Assembly: GCA_014378715.1 (NCBI GenBank)
Contig: JACMNE010000069.1
Coordinates: forward strand, 1-56,442
Direction of reading: 5' to 3'
DNA from: Microbacteriaceae bacterium
GTDB taxonomy: Bacteria; Actinomycetota; Actinomycetes; Actinomycetales; Microbacteriaceae
Length of the DNA: 56,442 nt
A model generated the notes under the pieces. It did no database searches. It worked only from the letters and a program-made list of their open reading frames with translations, and had not been told where the DNA came from. Shown in pieces: positions 1 through 8,915 of the stretch. Each line of letters begins with the position of its first letter. The first letter of the stretch is position 1. The position numbers and the translations under genes were made by a program.

Positions 1-1091
1 CAGACCTCGCGCCGCCAGCTGCCCGTGTAGCCGACCGCCACGAACCCCAGAGCCTCGTTGACGGCGAGCATGTGCCGGTTCTCCTCGGCGTTCCAGGTGT
101 AGATGCAGGGGTTCGGCAGGCCGGTCAACGTGGCGAGGTTCGCCGCCTTGATGAGGTGGCCGAGGCGGTGGCCGCGGTGCGCCCCGAGCACCACGGTGTC
201 CTGCTGGAAGATGGGGCGCATGTCATTCGCCGGTACCGTGTCGGCCGGCACCGTGAGCTGGGTGAAGCCCACGAGGGTGTCGCTCGCGACGTGCCGCGCG
301 GCGGCCGTGAGCCAGCGGCGGCCCTCAGCGTCGTTGAGGGCGTCCTGGCGCACCACCCGGGCCGCGTCCCACGGCTCCGGCTGCCAGTCGGTCTCGCCGA
401 GGGGCGGGTCGGTGCTCATCGCGGCATGCAGCACCGCGAGGTCGTTCCGGCGGTGCACGGGCGTCGGCCCCTCCCACATCTCCAGGCCGTAGCCGGCCGG
501 CGGCCCGGGTACCGGCACCGTTCGCGGCAGGGGAAGCCGGCTCATCCGCTCGACCTGGGCGAGGCGGTAGCCGTTCGACACGAGGAATGCGGCACCCGGG
601 TCCCGCGCGGCGATCGACCCGAATCCGGTCGGCGCGGTGATCCGGTCGCCCGGGGCGTCGCCGTGCGTCGCGAAGACCTGCAGCACAGCGCGCCCCTCGT
701 CGGCGGCGATGCCGACGAGCTCCCGGTGCACGGCGGAGCCGATGCCGCGCCGGCGGAACTCCGGCAGCACCTCCACGGACAGCCAGGCCGAGGGGATGTC
801 CGTGCCGCTCTGCACCTCATAGGTGGAACGGGCGAGGATGCGCCCGCCCGACCGCGCGACGAACAGGCGCCGCTGCTCGTCCTCGTTGTGCCAGCTGGGC
901 AGCAGCTCTGCCGGGGTGTAGGCGAGATCGCGGCTGCCGACGACATCCGCTTCGATGGTGTTGCGCACCTCGGTCATCTCGATAAAGGCGGCTGTGCCAG
1001 GGGAGGCGGGGGAGTCGAGGGAGGCGGGGATCAGCAGTTCGACGATCGTCAGGTCGTCGATCGAGAGGTCGGAGTTCGTGGGCCCGGTCAT
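1..1091 (-). CDS. Tandem GNAT-domain acetyltransferase, 3' end cut by window edge
   Basis: About 363 codons are visible from an ATG at 1091; the stop lies outside the window. The N-terminal half has the acetyl-CoA binding motif A (VEVLPEFRRRGIGSAVHREL). The C-terminal half has a second GNAT motif A (HRGHRLGHLIKAANL) followed by NEALGF, the usual motif B position. Two GNAT folds in one chain are typical of actinobacterial acetyltransferases, including mycothiol-synthase-like proteins, but the substrate cannot be read from the sequence. A TAGGCT box lies 9 nt before the ATG and there is no Shine-Dalgarno sequence. The gene diverges from smc with 93 bases between them. Little is probably missing at the C-terminus, since motif B is already present. 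Confidence 0.85.
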   Translation of the reverse strand, partial: MTGPTNSDLSIDDLTIVELLIPASLDSPASPGTAAFIEMTEVRNTIEADVVGSRDLAYTPAELLPSWHNEDEQRRLFVARSGGRILARSTYEVQSGTDIPSAWLSVEVLPEFRRRGIGSAVHRELVGIAADEGRAVLQVFATHGDAPGDRITAPTGFGSIAARDPGAAFLVSNGYRLAQVERMSRLPLPRTVPVPGPPAGYGLEMWEGPTPVHRRNDLAVLHAAMSTDPPLGETDWQPEPWDAARVVRQDALNDAEGRRWLTAAARHVASDTLVGFTQLTVPADTVPANDMRPIFQQDTVVLGAHRGHRLGHLIKAANLATLTGLPNPCIYTWNAEENRHMLAVNEALGFVAVGYTGSWRREV

Positions 1092-1100
1092 GACACGACC

Positions 1101-1106
1101 AGCCTA
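1101..1106 (-). promoter_or_regulatory. -10 box TAGGCT before the GNAT gene
   Basis: TAGGCT on the minus strand is followed by 9 nt and the ATG at 1091, with no Shine-Dalgarno sequence. The spacing allows a leader of only 2-3 bases. Confidence 0.45.
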
Positions 1107-1184
1107 GCCACCTGCCGCTCCGGCGGCACGGTCTCCGGTACCGTTGGCACAGGACGGCCCGTCGGGCGGAGAGGGGCACATCGC

Positions 1185-4100
1185 GTGTATCTGAAGAGCC
1201 TGACCCTCAAGGGGTTCAAGTCCTTCGCGGTGTCGACCACCTTCGCCTTCGAGACCGGCGTCACCTGCGTCGTCGGGCCGAACGGCTCCGGCAAGTCCAA
1301 CGTCGTCGATGCCCTCGCCTGGGTGATGGGCGAGCAGGGCGCGAAGACCCTGCGCGGCGGCAAGATGGACGACGTGATCTTCGCCGGCACCGCGACGAAG
1401 GGCCCGTTGGGGCGCGCAGAGGTCATCCTCACGATCGACAACGCCGACGGGGCGCTGCCGATCGAGTACTCCGAGGTGACGATCAGCCGCACCCTGTTCC
1501 GCAGCGGGGGCAGCGAGTACGCGATCAACGGCCAGGGCTGCCGCCTCCTCGACGTGCAGGAGCTGCTCAGCGACTCCGGGCTCGGACGCGAGATGCACGT
1601 CATCGTGGGCCAGGGGCAGCTCGACGCCGTGCTGCGTGCCAGCCCCGAGGAGCGCCGCGGCTTCATCGAGGAGGCCGCCGGCATTCTCAAGCACCGCCGC
1701 CGCAAGGAGAAGACGGTGCGAAAGCTCGACGCGATGCAGGTGAACCTCACCCGGTTGAGCGACCTCGCCGGGGAGATCCGCCGCCAGCTCAAGCCCCTGG
1801 GCCGCCAGGCCGAGATCGCGCGCGAGGCGCAGTCGATCGCCAGCATCGTGCGAGACGCCCGCGCCCGCATCCTCGCCGACGACGTCGTCGCGTTGCGCGC
1901 CACGATCACCCGGCAAGCCCGCGGCGAGAGCGAGCGCAAGACCGAGCGCATCGTGCTGCAGGAGCAGCTCGACCAGGCACGGCTGCGCCAGCAGCGCATC
2001 GAGCAGGAGCAGGTCGGCGACGCTGTCGACGTCGCTCGCCGCACCGCCTTCGGGCTCGAGACCGAGCAGGCGCGCCTGCGCAGCCTGTACACCCTCGCGA
2101 ACCAACGGCTCGCGCTGCTCGGCCAGCAGGCGGAGACCACCGACCACACGTCGGGTGTCTCTCCCTCCGCCGTCGCCGACGCCCGCGACGAGGCCGCCCG
2201 GCTGCGCGAGCTCATCACCGCGGCCGAGGAGGAGTGGACCCGTGCCCAGGGCGCGACCGCCCTCGCCCGGGCCACCCTCGACGGGCTCGACGAGCACATC
2301 TCGGCGCAGAGCGCCCTCGTCTCCCGCCACGACCTAGAGATATCCAAGCTCACCGGGCAGGTCGAGACAGCGGCATCCAGGCTCGCCGCCGTGCGCGGCG
2401 AGGTCCTGCGCCAGCAGAACGCCCTCGACGCCGCCGTCGCCCGCCGCGACACCGCCGCCGTGCTGCTCGCCGCCATCGACGATGAGGGCGGCGTCGACGC
2501 GGGGGAGACCACCCTCGACGCCGACTACGAGACCGCGCAGGCCGACGTCGCCCAGGCGGACGGCGAGATCGAACTCGTGCGCGAGCGCCTGCACACCCTG
2601 GAGCGCGAACGCGACGCACTCGCCGCGCGCACCGGCGCGCTCTCCCTCGCCCTCGACCACAAGGACGGCTCGAGCGAGCTCGTCGCCGCGGACATCGCCG
2701 GGGTGCGCGGCTTCCTCGCCGAGCACGTGCACGTCTCTCCCGGTTACGAGGCCGCGATCGCCGCCGCCCTCGGATCCCTCGCCGACGCGGTGCTCACCGA
2801 CGACCCGGACGCGGCGCTCACCGCCCTCGACCACGCGAAGTCCGCTGACCTGGGGAGGGTCGAGCTGCTCTTCGCCCGGGCAGCGGATGTCGCGGTCGAC
2901 CCGGCTGCCCCCGCCGGCTCGGTGTCGGCCGCCAGCGTCGTGACCGCGCCGCCCGGGGTTCTCGGCCTGCTCGCCGGGATGGTGATCGTCGACGACCTCG
3001 TCGCCGCGCGCGCACTGTTCGCGGGCGCCCCCGGACCCCTCACCGTCATCACCCTCGGCGGCGATGTGCTCGCCCCCTTCGTGGTGCGCGGCGGATCGGG
3101 GGCGAAGCGCTCCCGGCTCGAGCTCGTTGCCGACCGCGACGCCGCCTCCCACCGACTCAGCGAGGTCACCTCGCTGATCGAGCGGGAGAGATTCGCCCTC
3201 GGCGAGCAGCGGCAGACCCTCGCCACGGCCAAGGCGCAGTCCACCTCCGCGCTCGCCGCCCTGCGCGAGTTCGACGCGCGCCTGGCCGACCACACCCAGA
3301 AACTCAACCGCGCCCGGGTGCAGGTCGAGGCCGCCCAGGCCGAGGCCGACCGGCTCGAGAAGGCGCTCGCTCTCGGTGCCGTCACGGTCACCGACGCCGC
3401 GGCCGCCGGCGAACGCGCCGCGCACGAGCTGGCGCAGGCCCGCTCCCGTCCCCGCCCGATCCTCGACATCGCCGCTCGGGACGCGCTCTTCGACGAGCTC
3501 GAGGAGGCGAGGGAGGCCGAGGTCGAGGCGCGCCTGCAGGTCGAGACCGCCCGTGAGCGGGTGCGCGCCGAGGAACAGCGCGCCGACGCCCTGGAGCGGC
3601 AGCTCGCCGCCGAGCGGGTGCAGGCGGAGGAGTCCGCCCGCCGCGCCGTCATCCGCCGCCGCCAGGTCGCGGCGGCCGAATCCGTGCTCGAGGCCCTGCC
3701 CGCCGTGCTCGACGCCGTCGACCGCTCCGTCTCAGAGGCGCGCGTGGTGCTCGCCGCCCGCGAAGCCGAACGGTCGCAGCACAACGAGGAGCTCGCCCAG
3801 CTGCGCCGCGAGGAGGCGACCCTGCGGGAGCGGCTCCACGTGATCAGCGAGGACGTGCACGGCATCGAGATGCAGCTCTACGAAGGCAAGCTGCAGCTGT
3901 CCAGCCTGCTCGAGCGCGCGGGCAGCGAGCTCGGGCTCGTCGAGGACGTGCTCGTCGCCGAGTACGGCCCCGACCAGGATGTGCCGGACGACACCGCCGT
4001 GGTGGACGACACCGCTGACGACGACGAGGATGAGTTCCCGGCTGCCGCGGGGCTGGGGCGGGCCAGATCGCCGGAGACCGCCGTGCCGGAGACCGCTCTG

Positions 4101-4841
4101 CCGGAGGCCGCTGTGCCGGAGACCGCCGGGCCTGGCTCGGGCTCCGAGGTGCCCGCTCGCCCCTACATCCGCTCTGACCAGGAGGCGCGACTCGCGCGGG
4201 CGAGCCGCAAGCTGGCCCAGCTGGGCCGCGTGAACCCGCTTGCGCTCGAGGAGTTCGAGGCGCTCGAGCAGCGCCACCGGTTCCTGACCGAGCAGCTCAC
4301 CGACCTGACCAACACCCGCAGGGACCTGCTGACGATCATCGACGAGATCGACGGCAAGATGCAGACGATCTTCCAGGCCGCGTTCGACGACACCAGGGCG
4401 GCGTTCGACGTGGTGTTCCCGATCCTGTTCCCCGGTGGCACTGGCAGCATCCACCTGACCGACCCCGAGAACCTGCTCACCACGGGCATCGAGGTGAGCG
4501 TGAAGCCGGCCGGCAAGAAGATCGAGCGGCTGTCGCTGCTCAGCGGAGGAGAGCGGTCGCTGGCCGCCGTCGCGCTGCTCATCGCGATCTTCAAGGCGCG
4601 GCCCAGCCCGTTCTACATCATGGACGAGGTGGAGGCGGCGCTCGACGATGCCAACCTCGGGCGCCTGCTGACGATCTTCGAGGACCTCCGCGAGAGCTCG
4701 CAGCTGATCATCATCACGCACCAGAAGCGGACGATGGAGATCGCCGACGCGCTGTACGGGGTATCGATGCGGGCTGACGGCATCAGCGCGGTCGTGGGGC
4801 AGCGGGTCGCGCGGCCCGCCGAGGCCGTGCTGGTCGAATAG
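1185..4841 (+). CDS. smc: Chromosome segregation SMC ATPase
   Basis: A 1218-residue SMC protein that organises the chromosome with ScpAB. The GTG at 1185 is chosen because it begins exactly at the family N-terminus (YLKSLTLKGFKSF) and has GAGAGGGG upstream; the frame stays open far upstream but without homology. Walker A (GPNGSGKS) is at residues 31-38. Two long coiled coils flank a hinge at about residues 500-660. The signature LSGGE starts near residue 1119 and Walker B (FYIMDE) ends near 1148. Unusual feature: the C-terminal coiled coil is interrupted at about residues 926-995 by an acidic, proline-rich segment with four PE(T/A)A-type repeats. The gene is convergent with the histidine phosphatase gene. 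Confidence 0.97.
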   Translation: MYLKSLTLKGFKSFAVSTTFAFETGVTCVVGPNGSGKSNVVDALAWVMGEQGAKTLRGGKMDDVIFAGTATKGPLGRAEVILTIDNADGALPIEYSEVTISRTLFRSGGSEYAINGQGCRLLDVQELLSDSGLGREMHVIVGQGQLDAVLRASPEERRGFIEEAAGILKHRRRKEKTVRKLDAMQVNLTRLSDLAGEIRRQLKPLGRQAEIAREAQSIASIVRDARARILADDVVALRATITRQARGESERKTERIVLQEQLDQARLRQQRIEQEQVGDAVDVARRTAFGLETEQARLRSLYTLANQRLALLGQQAETTDHTSGVSPSAVADARDEAARLRELITAAEEEWTRAQGATALARATLDGLDEHISAQSALVSRHDLEISKLTGQVETAASRLAAVRGEVLRQQNALDAAVARRDTAAVLLAAIDDEGGVDAGETTLDADYETAQADVAQADGEIELVRERLHTLERERDALAARTGALSLALDHKDGSSELVAADIAGVRGFLAEHVHVSPGYEAAIAAALGSLADAVLTDDPDAALTALDHAKSADLGRVELLFARAADVAVDPAAPAGSVSAASVVTAPPGVLGLLAGMVIVDDLVAARALFAGAPGPLTVITLGGDVLAPFVVRGGSGAKRSRLELVADRDAASHRLSEVTSLIERERFALGEQRQTLATAKAQSTSALAALREFDARLADHTQKLNRARVQVEAAQAEADRLEKALALGAVTVTDAAAAGERAAHELAQARSRPRPILDIAARDALFDELEEAREAEVEARLQVETARERVRAEEQRADALERQLAAERVQAEESARRAVIRRRQVAAAESVLEALPAVLDAVDRSVSEARVVLAAREAERSQHNEELAQLRREEATLRERLHVISEDVHGIEMQLYEGKLQLSSLLERAGSELGLVEDVLVAEYGPDQDVPDDTAVVDDTADDDEDEFPAAAGLGRARSPETAVPETALPEAAVPETAGPGSGSEVPARPYIRSDQEARLARASRKLAQLGRVNPLALEEFEALEQRHRFLTEQLTDLTNTRRDLLTIIDEIDGKMQTIFQAAFDDTRAAFDVVFPILFPGGTGSIHLTDPENLLTTGIEVSVKPAGKKIERLSLLSGGERSLAAVALLIAIFKARPSPFYIMDEVEAALDDANLGRLLTIFEDLRESSQLIIITHQKRTMEIADALYGVSMRADGISAVVGQRVARPAEAVLVE
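4071..4130 (+). repeat. Four 15-bp tandem repeats inside smc
   Basis: Four in-frame 15-nt units, each starting CCGGAG(A/G)CCG, run from 4071 to 4130 and encode repeats of the type PETAV / PETAL / PEAAV / PETAG. They follow an acidic stretch rich in Asp and Glu and sit within the C-terminal coiled-coil arm. In-frame units of this kind can expand or contract by slippage without breaking the gene. Confidence 0.9.
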
Positions 4842-4857
4842 GGCCAGTCGAGCAGGG

Positions 4858-5466
4858 CTACCGCGCCACGTGCGCGGCGCGGACGTGCTCGTAGGGCTCG
4901 CCGTTGACGGTCAGCACGCGCCATCCGCTGCCCGTCGACTCCACGATGCTCGTCGCAGCGTTGTCGATCGCGGGGAGGGGGGCGCCGACGATGAGCTGCA
5001 GCACCTCGCGGATGAGTGTGCCGTGGGCGACGACGATCACCGAGGCGCCCGGCAGGCCGGCGGCGATCTCGGCGAGGCTGCCGAGGCCGCGCTGCGCGAC
5101 GAGGTCGCGGTCCTCGATGCCCGGGTAGGTGTCGTAGTCCCAGAGGGCGGAGGCCGCGTCGAGCGTCATCCCCTCCGCCTCGCCATAGTGCCGCTCGCGC
5201 AGGTCGTCGTGGGGGAGGCCGACGGCGATGCCGAGCCCGTCGGCGATGATGCGGCCCGTCTCGACCGCGCGGGACAACGGGGAGGTGACGACGCTGTGCC
5301 ACTGGCCGCGGGTGAAGCGGGCGCTGGAGGCGACGGCCTGCTCCCGGCCGATGTCGTTGAGGGGGACGTCGCTCGAGCCCTGCAGACGCCGTGCGGCGTT
5401 CCAGTCGGTCTGGCCGTGGCGGGTGAGCGCGATCACCGTTACTGCGGTTTCAGCTGTGTCGGTCAC
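4858..5466 (-). CDS. Histidine phosphatase superfamily (phosphoglycerate-mutase-like) protein
   Basis: A 202-residue cytoplasmic phosphatase of the RHG family. The phosphohistidine motif TRHGQTDWN is at residues 15-23, SPLSRAVETG supplies the second arginine, and VVAHGTLIREV supplies the C-terminal catalytic histidine. Length and the motif spacing LQGSSDVPLNDIGREQA fit GpmB/CobC-type phosphatases, but the substrate is unknown. The start is a GTG at 5466 with TAGGCT exactly 6 nt upstream and no Shine-Dalgarno sequence, so the transcript is probably leaderless. It diverges from ftsY, whose own TAGGCT box is 41 bases away. It converges on smc, with 16 bases between the stops. Confidence 0.92.
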   Translation of the reverse strand: MTDTAETAVTVIALTRHGQTDWNAARRLQGSSDVPLNDIGREQAVASSARFTRGQWHSVVTSPLSRAVETGRIIADGLGIAVGLPHDDLRERHYGEAEGMTLDAASALWDYDTYPGIEDRDLVAQRGLGSLAEIAAGLPGASVIVVAHGTLIREVLQLIVGAPLPAIDNAATSIVESTGSGWRVLTVNGEPYEHVRAAHVAR

Positions 5467-5472
5467 GATGCC

Positions 5473-5478
5473 AGCCTA
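5473..5478 (-). promoter_or_regulatory. -10 box TAGGCT, leaderless start of the histidine phosphatase gene
   Basis: TAGGCT on the minus strand is followed by 6 nt and the GTG at 5466. This spacing puts transcription start at or next to the first codon. No -35 box is convincing. Confidence 0.6.
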
Positions 5479-5519
5479 GGCGACCGCGACATCCGCTCTC
5501 GTCTCCCGTCGCCCGCGGT

Positions 5520-5525
5520 TAGGCT
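5520..5525 (+). promoter_or_regulatory. -10 box TAGGCT, leaderless start of ftsY
   Basis: TAGGCT, 6 nt, then ATG at 5532. It mirrors the box of the divergent histidine phosphatase gene, giving two leaderless-type promoters within a 65-base gap. Confidence 0.6.
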
Positions 5526-5531
5526 GGCGGC

Positions 5532-6410
5532 ATGGCCGACCGATCAACCCCCTGGTCCCTCGGGGGCGCCCTGCGGGGCATGTTCACGAAACCGACGATC
5601 GACGACGACACCTGGGAGGACCTCGAGGATGCCCTGATCCGCGCCGACTTCGGCCCCACGATCACCGAGGAGGTCGTCGCCCACCTCCGCGAGCAGGTGC
5701 GCCGGTTCTCGACGACCGACCCCGTCGACCTGAAGCGGATGCTGCGCGAGACCCTCGAGGAGCGCCTCGCCCGCCTCAACCCCACCCTCACCCTCAGCGC
5801 CCGCCCCGCTGTGGTGCTCGTGGTCGGGGTCAACGGCGTCGGCAAGACCACCACGATCGGCAAGTTCTCGAAGTTCCTCGTCGGACACGGGCGCACGGTC
5901 ATCGTCGGCGCGGCCGACACATTCCGCGCGGCGGCCGTCGATCAGCTCGCGACCTGGGCGGAGCGCGGCGGGGCCTCGATCCAGCGTCCGCAGCAGCAGG
6001 GCCAGGACCCGGCATCCGTCGCCTACCAGACGGTGGAACGCGCCCAGCGCGAGGGGATCGACATCGTGCTGATCGACACGGCGGGTCGGTTGCAGACCAA
6101 GAGCGGTCTCATGGATGAGCTCACGAAGATCAAGCGGGTTGTCGAGAAGCAGACCGACATCGCCGAGGTGCTGCTCGTGCTGGACGCGACGACCGGCCAG
6201 AACGGGCTCGCGCAGGCCGAGGCGTTCATCCAGCACGCCGGGGTCACCGGGCTCGTCATCACGAAGCTCGACGGCTCGGCGAAGGGCGGCTTCGTCATCG
6301 CCGTACAGGAGCGCACCGGTATCCCGATCAAGCTGGTCGGCCAGGGGGAGGGCATCGGCGACCTCACCGGGTTCACCCCCCACGTGTTCGTGCAGAACCT
6401 GGTCGGGTGA
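5532..6410 (+). CDS. ftsY: Signal recognition particle receptor FtsY
   Basis: A 292-residue SRP receptor GTPase that docks Ffh-ribosome complexes at the membrane. It consists of the N and G domains only: the acidic A domain of longer homologues is nearly absent, as in other short actinobacterial forms. G1 GVNGVGKTT is at residues 99-107, DTFRAAA at 129-135, G3 DTAGR at 182-186, G4 TKLDGSAKGG at 244-253 and the closing GQGEGIGDL loop near 270-278. The ATG at 5532 fits the leaderless -10 box and gives the expected start. The stop overlaps the start of the next small membrane protein gene (TGATG), so the two are translationally coupled. Confidence 0.97.
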   Translation: MADRSTPWSLGGALRGMFTKPTIDDDTWEDLEDALIRADFGPTITEEVVAHLREQVRRFSTTDPVDLKRMLRETLEERLARLNPTLTLSARPAVVLVVGVNGVGKTTTIGKFSKFLVGHGRTVIVGAADTFRAAAVDQLATWAERGGASIQRPQQQGQDPASVAYQTVERAQREGIDIVLIDTAGRLQTKSGLMDELTKIKRVVEKQTDIAEVLLVLDATTGQNGLAQAEAFIQHAGVTGLVITKLDGSAKGGFVIAVQERTGIPIKLVGQGEGIGDLTGFTPHVFVQNLVG

Positions 6411-6700
6411 TGGCCGCGCCGATCCCGCCGACGCGGGTGACGCGCGCCGTCTCCCGGGCCGCGGCGATCCTCGTCGTCGTCGCCCCGGTGCTGCTGGTCG
6501 TGGTCTTCGCGCTGACGAGCGTGGGGGTCGACGCGCGCGTGTATCTCGCGGTCGCGATCGCCGCCACCGTGCTCGGGCTCGTCGCCGGAACCTGGGCGGC
6601 CACGATGCGGCCCACGCGCGGGCTGGGCATCGCGGTGCTGGTGGTGCTCGTGCCCTGCGCAGTCGTGGCCGGGGTCATCGGCGCGGGGGTGTGGCGGTAG
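6410..6700 (+). CDS. Small three-helix membrane protein, function unknown
   Basis: A 96-residue hydrophobic protein with three predicted membrane segments, at about residues 17-35, 43-63 and 73-93. The ATG at 6410 overlaps the ftsY stop (TGATG); a GTG one codon earlier is possible. I recognise no family and no catalytic motif. The overlap suggests co-expression with ftsY, but a role in membrane targeting would be a guess. It is convergent with the gamma-carbonic-anhydrase-like gene, with 16 bases between the stops. Confidence 0.75.
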   Translation: MAAPIPPTRVTRAVSRAAAILVVVAPVLLVVVFALTSVGVDARVYLAVAIAATVLGLVAGTWAATMRPTRGLGIAVLVVLVPCAVVAGVIGAGVWR

Positions 6701-6716
6701 GTTTCCGCGGCTCGCG

Positions 6717-7244
6717 TCAGGCGGTCAGCTCGCGGTGCGCCTGGCTCAGTTCCACGTAATGGGTGGCGTTGTTCTGGATGTGCGCAAATTCCTCGTCGGT
6801 GATCGCCCTGCGCACCTTTGCCGGCACCCCGGCGACGAGGGAACGCGGTGGAATGATCGCGCCCTCGAGCACCACCGCGCCCGCGGCGATCAGCGACCCG
6901 GCGCCGATGACGGCCCCGTTGAGCACGGTCGCCGACATACCGATCAGGCAGTCGTCCTCGACGACGCAACCGTGCAGCACCGCGGAGTGGCCGACGCTCA
7001 CGCCGGTGCCGACGATCGTCGGGGTGCCGGTGTCGCAGTGCACCGACACGTTGTCCTGGATGTTGCTGCCGGCGCCGAGGGTGATGCTGTCGGTGTCCCC
7101 GCGCAGCACCGACCCGTAGAAGACGCTGGCATCCGCACCAAGCCTCACCCGGCCGATGATCGTCGCGTTCGGGGCGACCCAGGCGGTGGGGTCGATCTCG
7201 GGGGAGTGCTCCCCGTAGGGCAGGATCAGCGCTGAACTCGTCAT
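6717..7244 (-). CDS. Gamma-carbonic-anhydrase-like left-handed beta-helix protein
   Basis: A 175-residue hexapeptide-repeat protein of the gamma-CA/PaaY/YrdA family, whose members form trimers. The three metal-ligand histidines of the family are present at H69 (SVHCDTG), H86 (VSVGHSA) and H91 (VLHGC). Repeats such as IGAGSLIAAGAVV continue to about residue 150, followed by the conserved GVPAKVRR and a C-terminal helix. The start is set at ATG 7244 because AATAAT lies 7 nt upstream; an in-frame ATG at 7253 adds three residues. The retained His triad makes metal binding likely, but many family members have little carbonic anhydrase activity. Confidence 0.9.
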   Translation of the reverse strand: MTSSALILPYGEHSPEIDPTAWVAPNATIIGRVRLGADASVFYGSVLRGDTDSITLGAGSNIQDNVSVHCDTGTPTIVGTGVSVGHSAVLHGCVVEDDCLIGMSATVLNGAVIGAGSLIAAGAVVLEGAIIPPRSLVAGVPAKVRRAITDEEFAHIQNNATHYVELSQAHRELTA

Positions 7245-7251
7245 GCCGGTC

Positions 7252-7257
7252 ATTATT
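7252..7257 (-). promoter_or_regulatory. -10 box AATAAT before the gamma-CA-like gene
   Basis: AATAAT on the minus strand matches TATAAT at five of six positions and ends 7 nt before the ATG at 7244. It therefore supports that start over the ATG at 7253. Confidence 0.45.
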
Positions 7258-7340
7258 CAGGAGTTTGACGTCCCGTGCGTGATCGCGCCCTGCCTCCGGA
7301 ATCACGACCGGTCGGCGTGACGGGTTAAAGTGGGAGCACC

Positions 7341-8912
7341 ATGGCCACGTTCTCCAGTCTCACCGATCGCCTCTCCGATACGTTCAAGAACCTGAGGGGC
7401 AAGGGCAAGCTCACCCCCGCCGACATCGACGGCACTGTTCGCGAGATCCGCCGCGCCCTGCTCGACGCCGACGTCGCGCTCGAGGTCGTGAAGGACTTCA
7501 CCGGCAAGGTGCGCGAGCGCGCCCTCGGCGACGAGGTCTCCAAGGCGCTCAACCCGGCGCAGCAGGTGGTGCAGATCGTCAACGACGAGCTCATCGCGAT
7601 CCTCGGTGGAGAGGCCCGCCGCATCCGCTTCGCCAAGACAGCCCCGACCGTGATCATGCTCGCCGGCCTGCAGGGTGCTGGCAAGACGACTCTCGCCGGC
7701 AAGCTCGCGAAGTGGCTGGCCAAGGACGGCCACACGCCGATGCTCGTCGCGGCCGACCTCCAGCGCCCCAACGCGGTCACCCAGCTGCAGGTTGTCGGCG
7801 AGCAGGCCGGAGCCCACGTCTTCGCCCCGGAGCCCGGCAATGGAGTCGGCAACCCGGTGCGGGTCGCGAAGGACGCGATCAAGTATGCACAGGACAAGCA
7901 GTACGACGTGGTCATCGTCGACACCGCCGGCCGTCTCGGCGTCGACGCCGAGCTGATGAAGCAGGCCGCGGACATCCGCAGGGCCGTCGACCCCGACGAG
8001 GTGCTCTTCGTCATCGACGCCATGATCGGACAGGACGCCGTCGCCACGGCCAAGGCCTTCCAGCAGGGCGTCGACTTCACCGCAGTGGTGCTCTCGAAGC
8101 TCGATGGCGACGCCAGGGGAGGCGCGGCGCTCAGCGTCGCCTCCGTGACCGGCCGCCCGATCATCTTCGCGTCCACGGGCGAGAGCCTCGATGACTTCGA
8201 GCCGTTCTACCCCGACCGCATGGCGAGCCGCATCCTCGACCTCGGCGACATCCTCACGCTCATCGAGCAGGCGCAGCAGCACTTCGACGAGGAGGAGACC
8301 CGGAAGGTCGCCGAGAAGTTCGCCACTGCGACCTTCACCCTCGAGGACTTCCTCAGCCAGATGCAGCAGCTCAAGAACATGGGGTCGATCAAGAACATGC
8401 TCGGTATGCTGCCCGGCGCGAAGGGCATGCGCGAGCAGCTCGACAACTTCGACGAGAGCGAGATCACCCGCACCGAGGCGATCATCCAGTCGATGACACT
8501 GCAGGAGCGCCGCACGCCCAAGGTGCTCAACGGGTCGCGCCGGGTGCGTATCGCCCGCGGATCCGGATCGACCGTCAGTGAGGTCAACGCCCTCGTCAAC
8601 CGCTTCGAGCAGGCGGCCAAGATGATGAAGACCGTGGCCAAGGGGCAGATGCCGCAGATGCCCGGCATGGGCCCGATCCCCGGGGCCGGATTCGGCGGGG
8701 GCCGCGGCAAGCAGGTCACGAAGAAGAAGGGCTCGAAGTCGGGCAACCCGGCCAAGCGCGCCTCCGAGAACGCGGCGCTCGCCGCGGGCCTCAAGCCGGG
8801 CGAGCCCGCCGCCCCGACCGGCTCGGGCTTCGGGCTCGGCAAGGGCAAGGGTGCCGCGGCCGCCCCGACCGGCGACGACCTCGAGACCCTGCAGAAGTTC
8901 CTCGGTCGCTAG
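7341..8912 (+). CDS. ffh: Signal recognition particle protein Ffh
   Basis: A 523-residue SRP54 GTPase that binds signal peptides and SRP RNA. The N domain covers about residues 1-90. The G domain has G1 GLQGAGKTT (109-117), DTAGRLG (194-200) and SKLDGDARGG (252-261). The methionine-rich M domain runs from about 325 to 435, including MQQLKNMGSIKNMLGMLPGAKGMREQ split by its loop. A flexible Gly/Lys/Ala tail of about 80 residues follows. Upstream, TAAAGT lies 9 nt before the ATG, with GGGAG in between. It is convergent with the FadR-type regulator gene, with 3 bases between the stops. In many actinobacteria ffh is followed closely by rpsP; here 12 kb of other genes intervene. Confidence 0.97.
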   Translation: MATFSSLTDRLSDTFKNLRGKGKLTPADIDGTVREIRRALLDADVALEVVKDFTGKVRERALGDEVSKALNPAQQVVQIVNDELIAILGGEARRIRFAKTAPTVIMLAGLQGAGKTTLAGKLAKWLAKDGHTPMLVAADLQRPNAVTQLQVVGEQAGAHVFAPEPGNGVGNPVRVAKDAIKYAQDKQYDVVIVDTAGRLGVDAELMKQAADIRRAVDPDEVLFVIDAMIGQDAVATAKAFQQGVDFTAVVLSKLDGDARGGAALSVASVTGRPIIFASTGESLDDFEPFYPDRMASRILDLGDILTLIEQAQQHFDEEETRKVAEKFATATFTLEDFLSQMQQLKNMGSIKNMLGMLPGAKGMREQLDNFDESEITRTEAIIQSMTLQERRTPKVLNGSRRVRIARGSGSTVSEVNALVNRFEQAAKMMKTVAKGQMPQMPGMGPIPGAGFGGGRGKQVTKKKGSKSGNPAKRASENAALAAGLKPGEPAAPTGSGFGLGKGKGAAAAPTGDDLETLQKFLGR

Positions 8913-8915
8913 AGA

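Noticed and set aside
72..1184. Open frame running into smc from far upstream
   Set aside because: It shares the smc frame but has no homology and Arg/Gly/Val-rich content typical of GC-rich shadow frames. The opposite strand holds a convincing GNAT gene, and GTG 1185 begins exactly at the SMC N-terminus.
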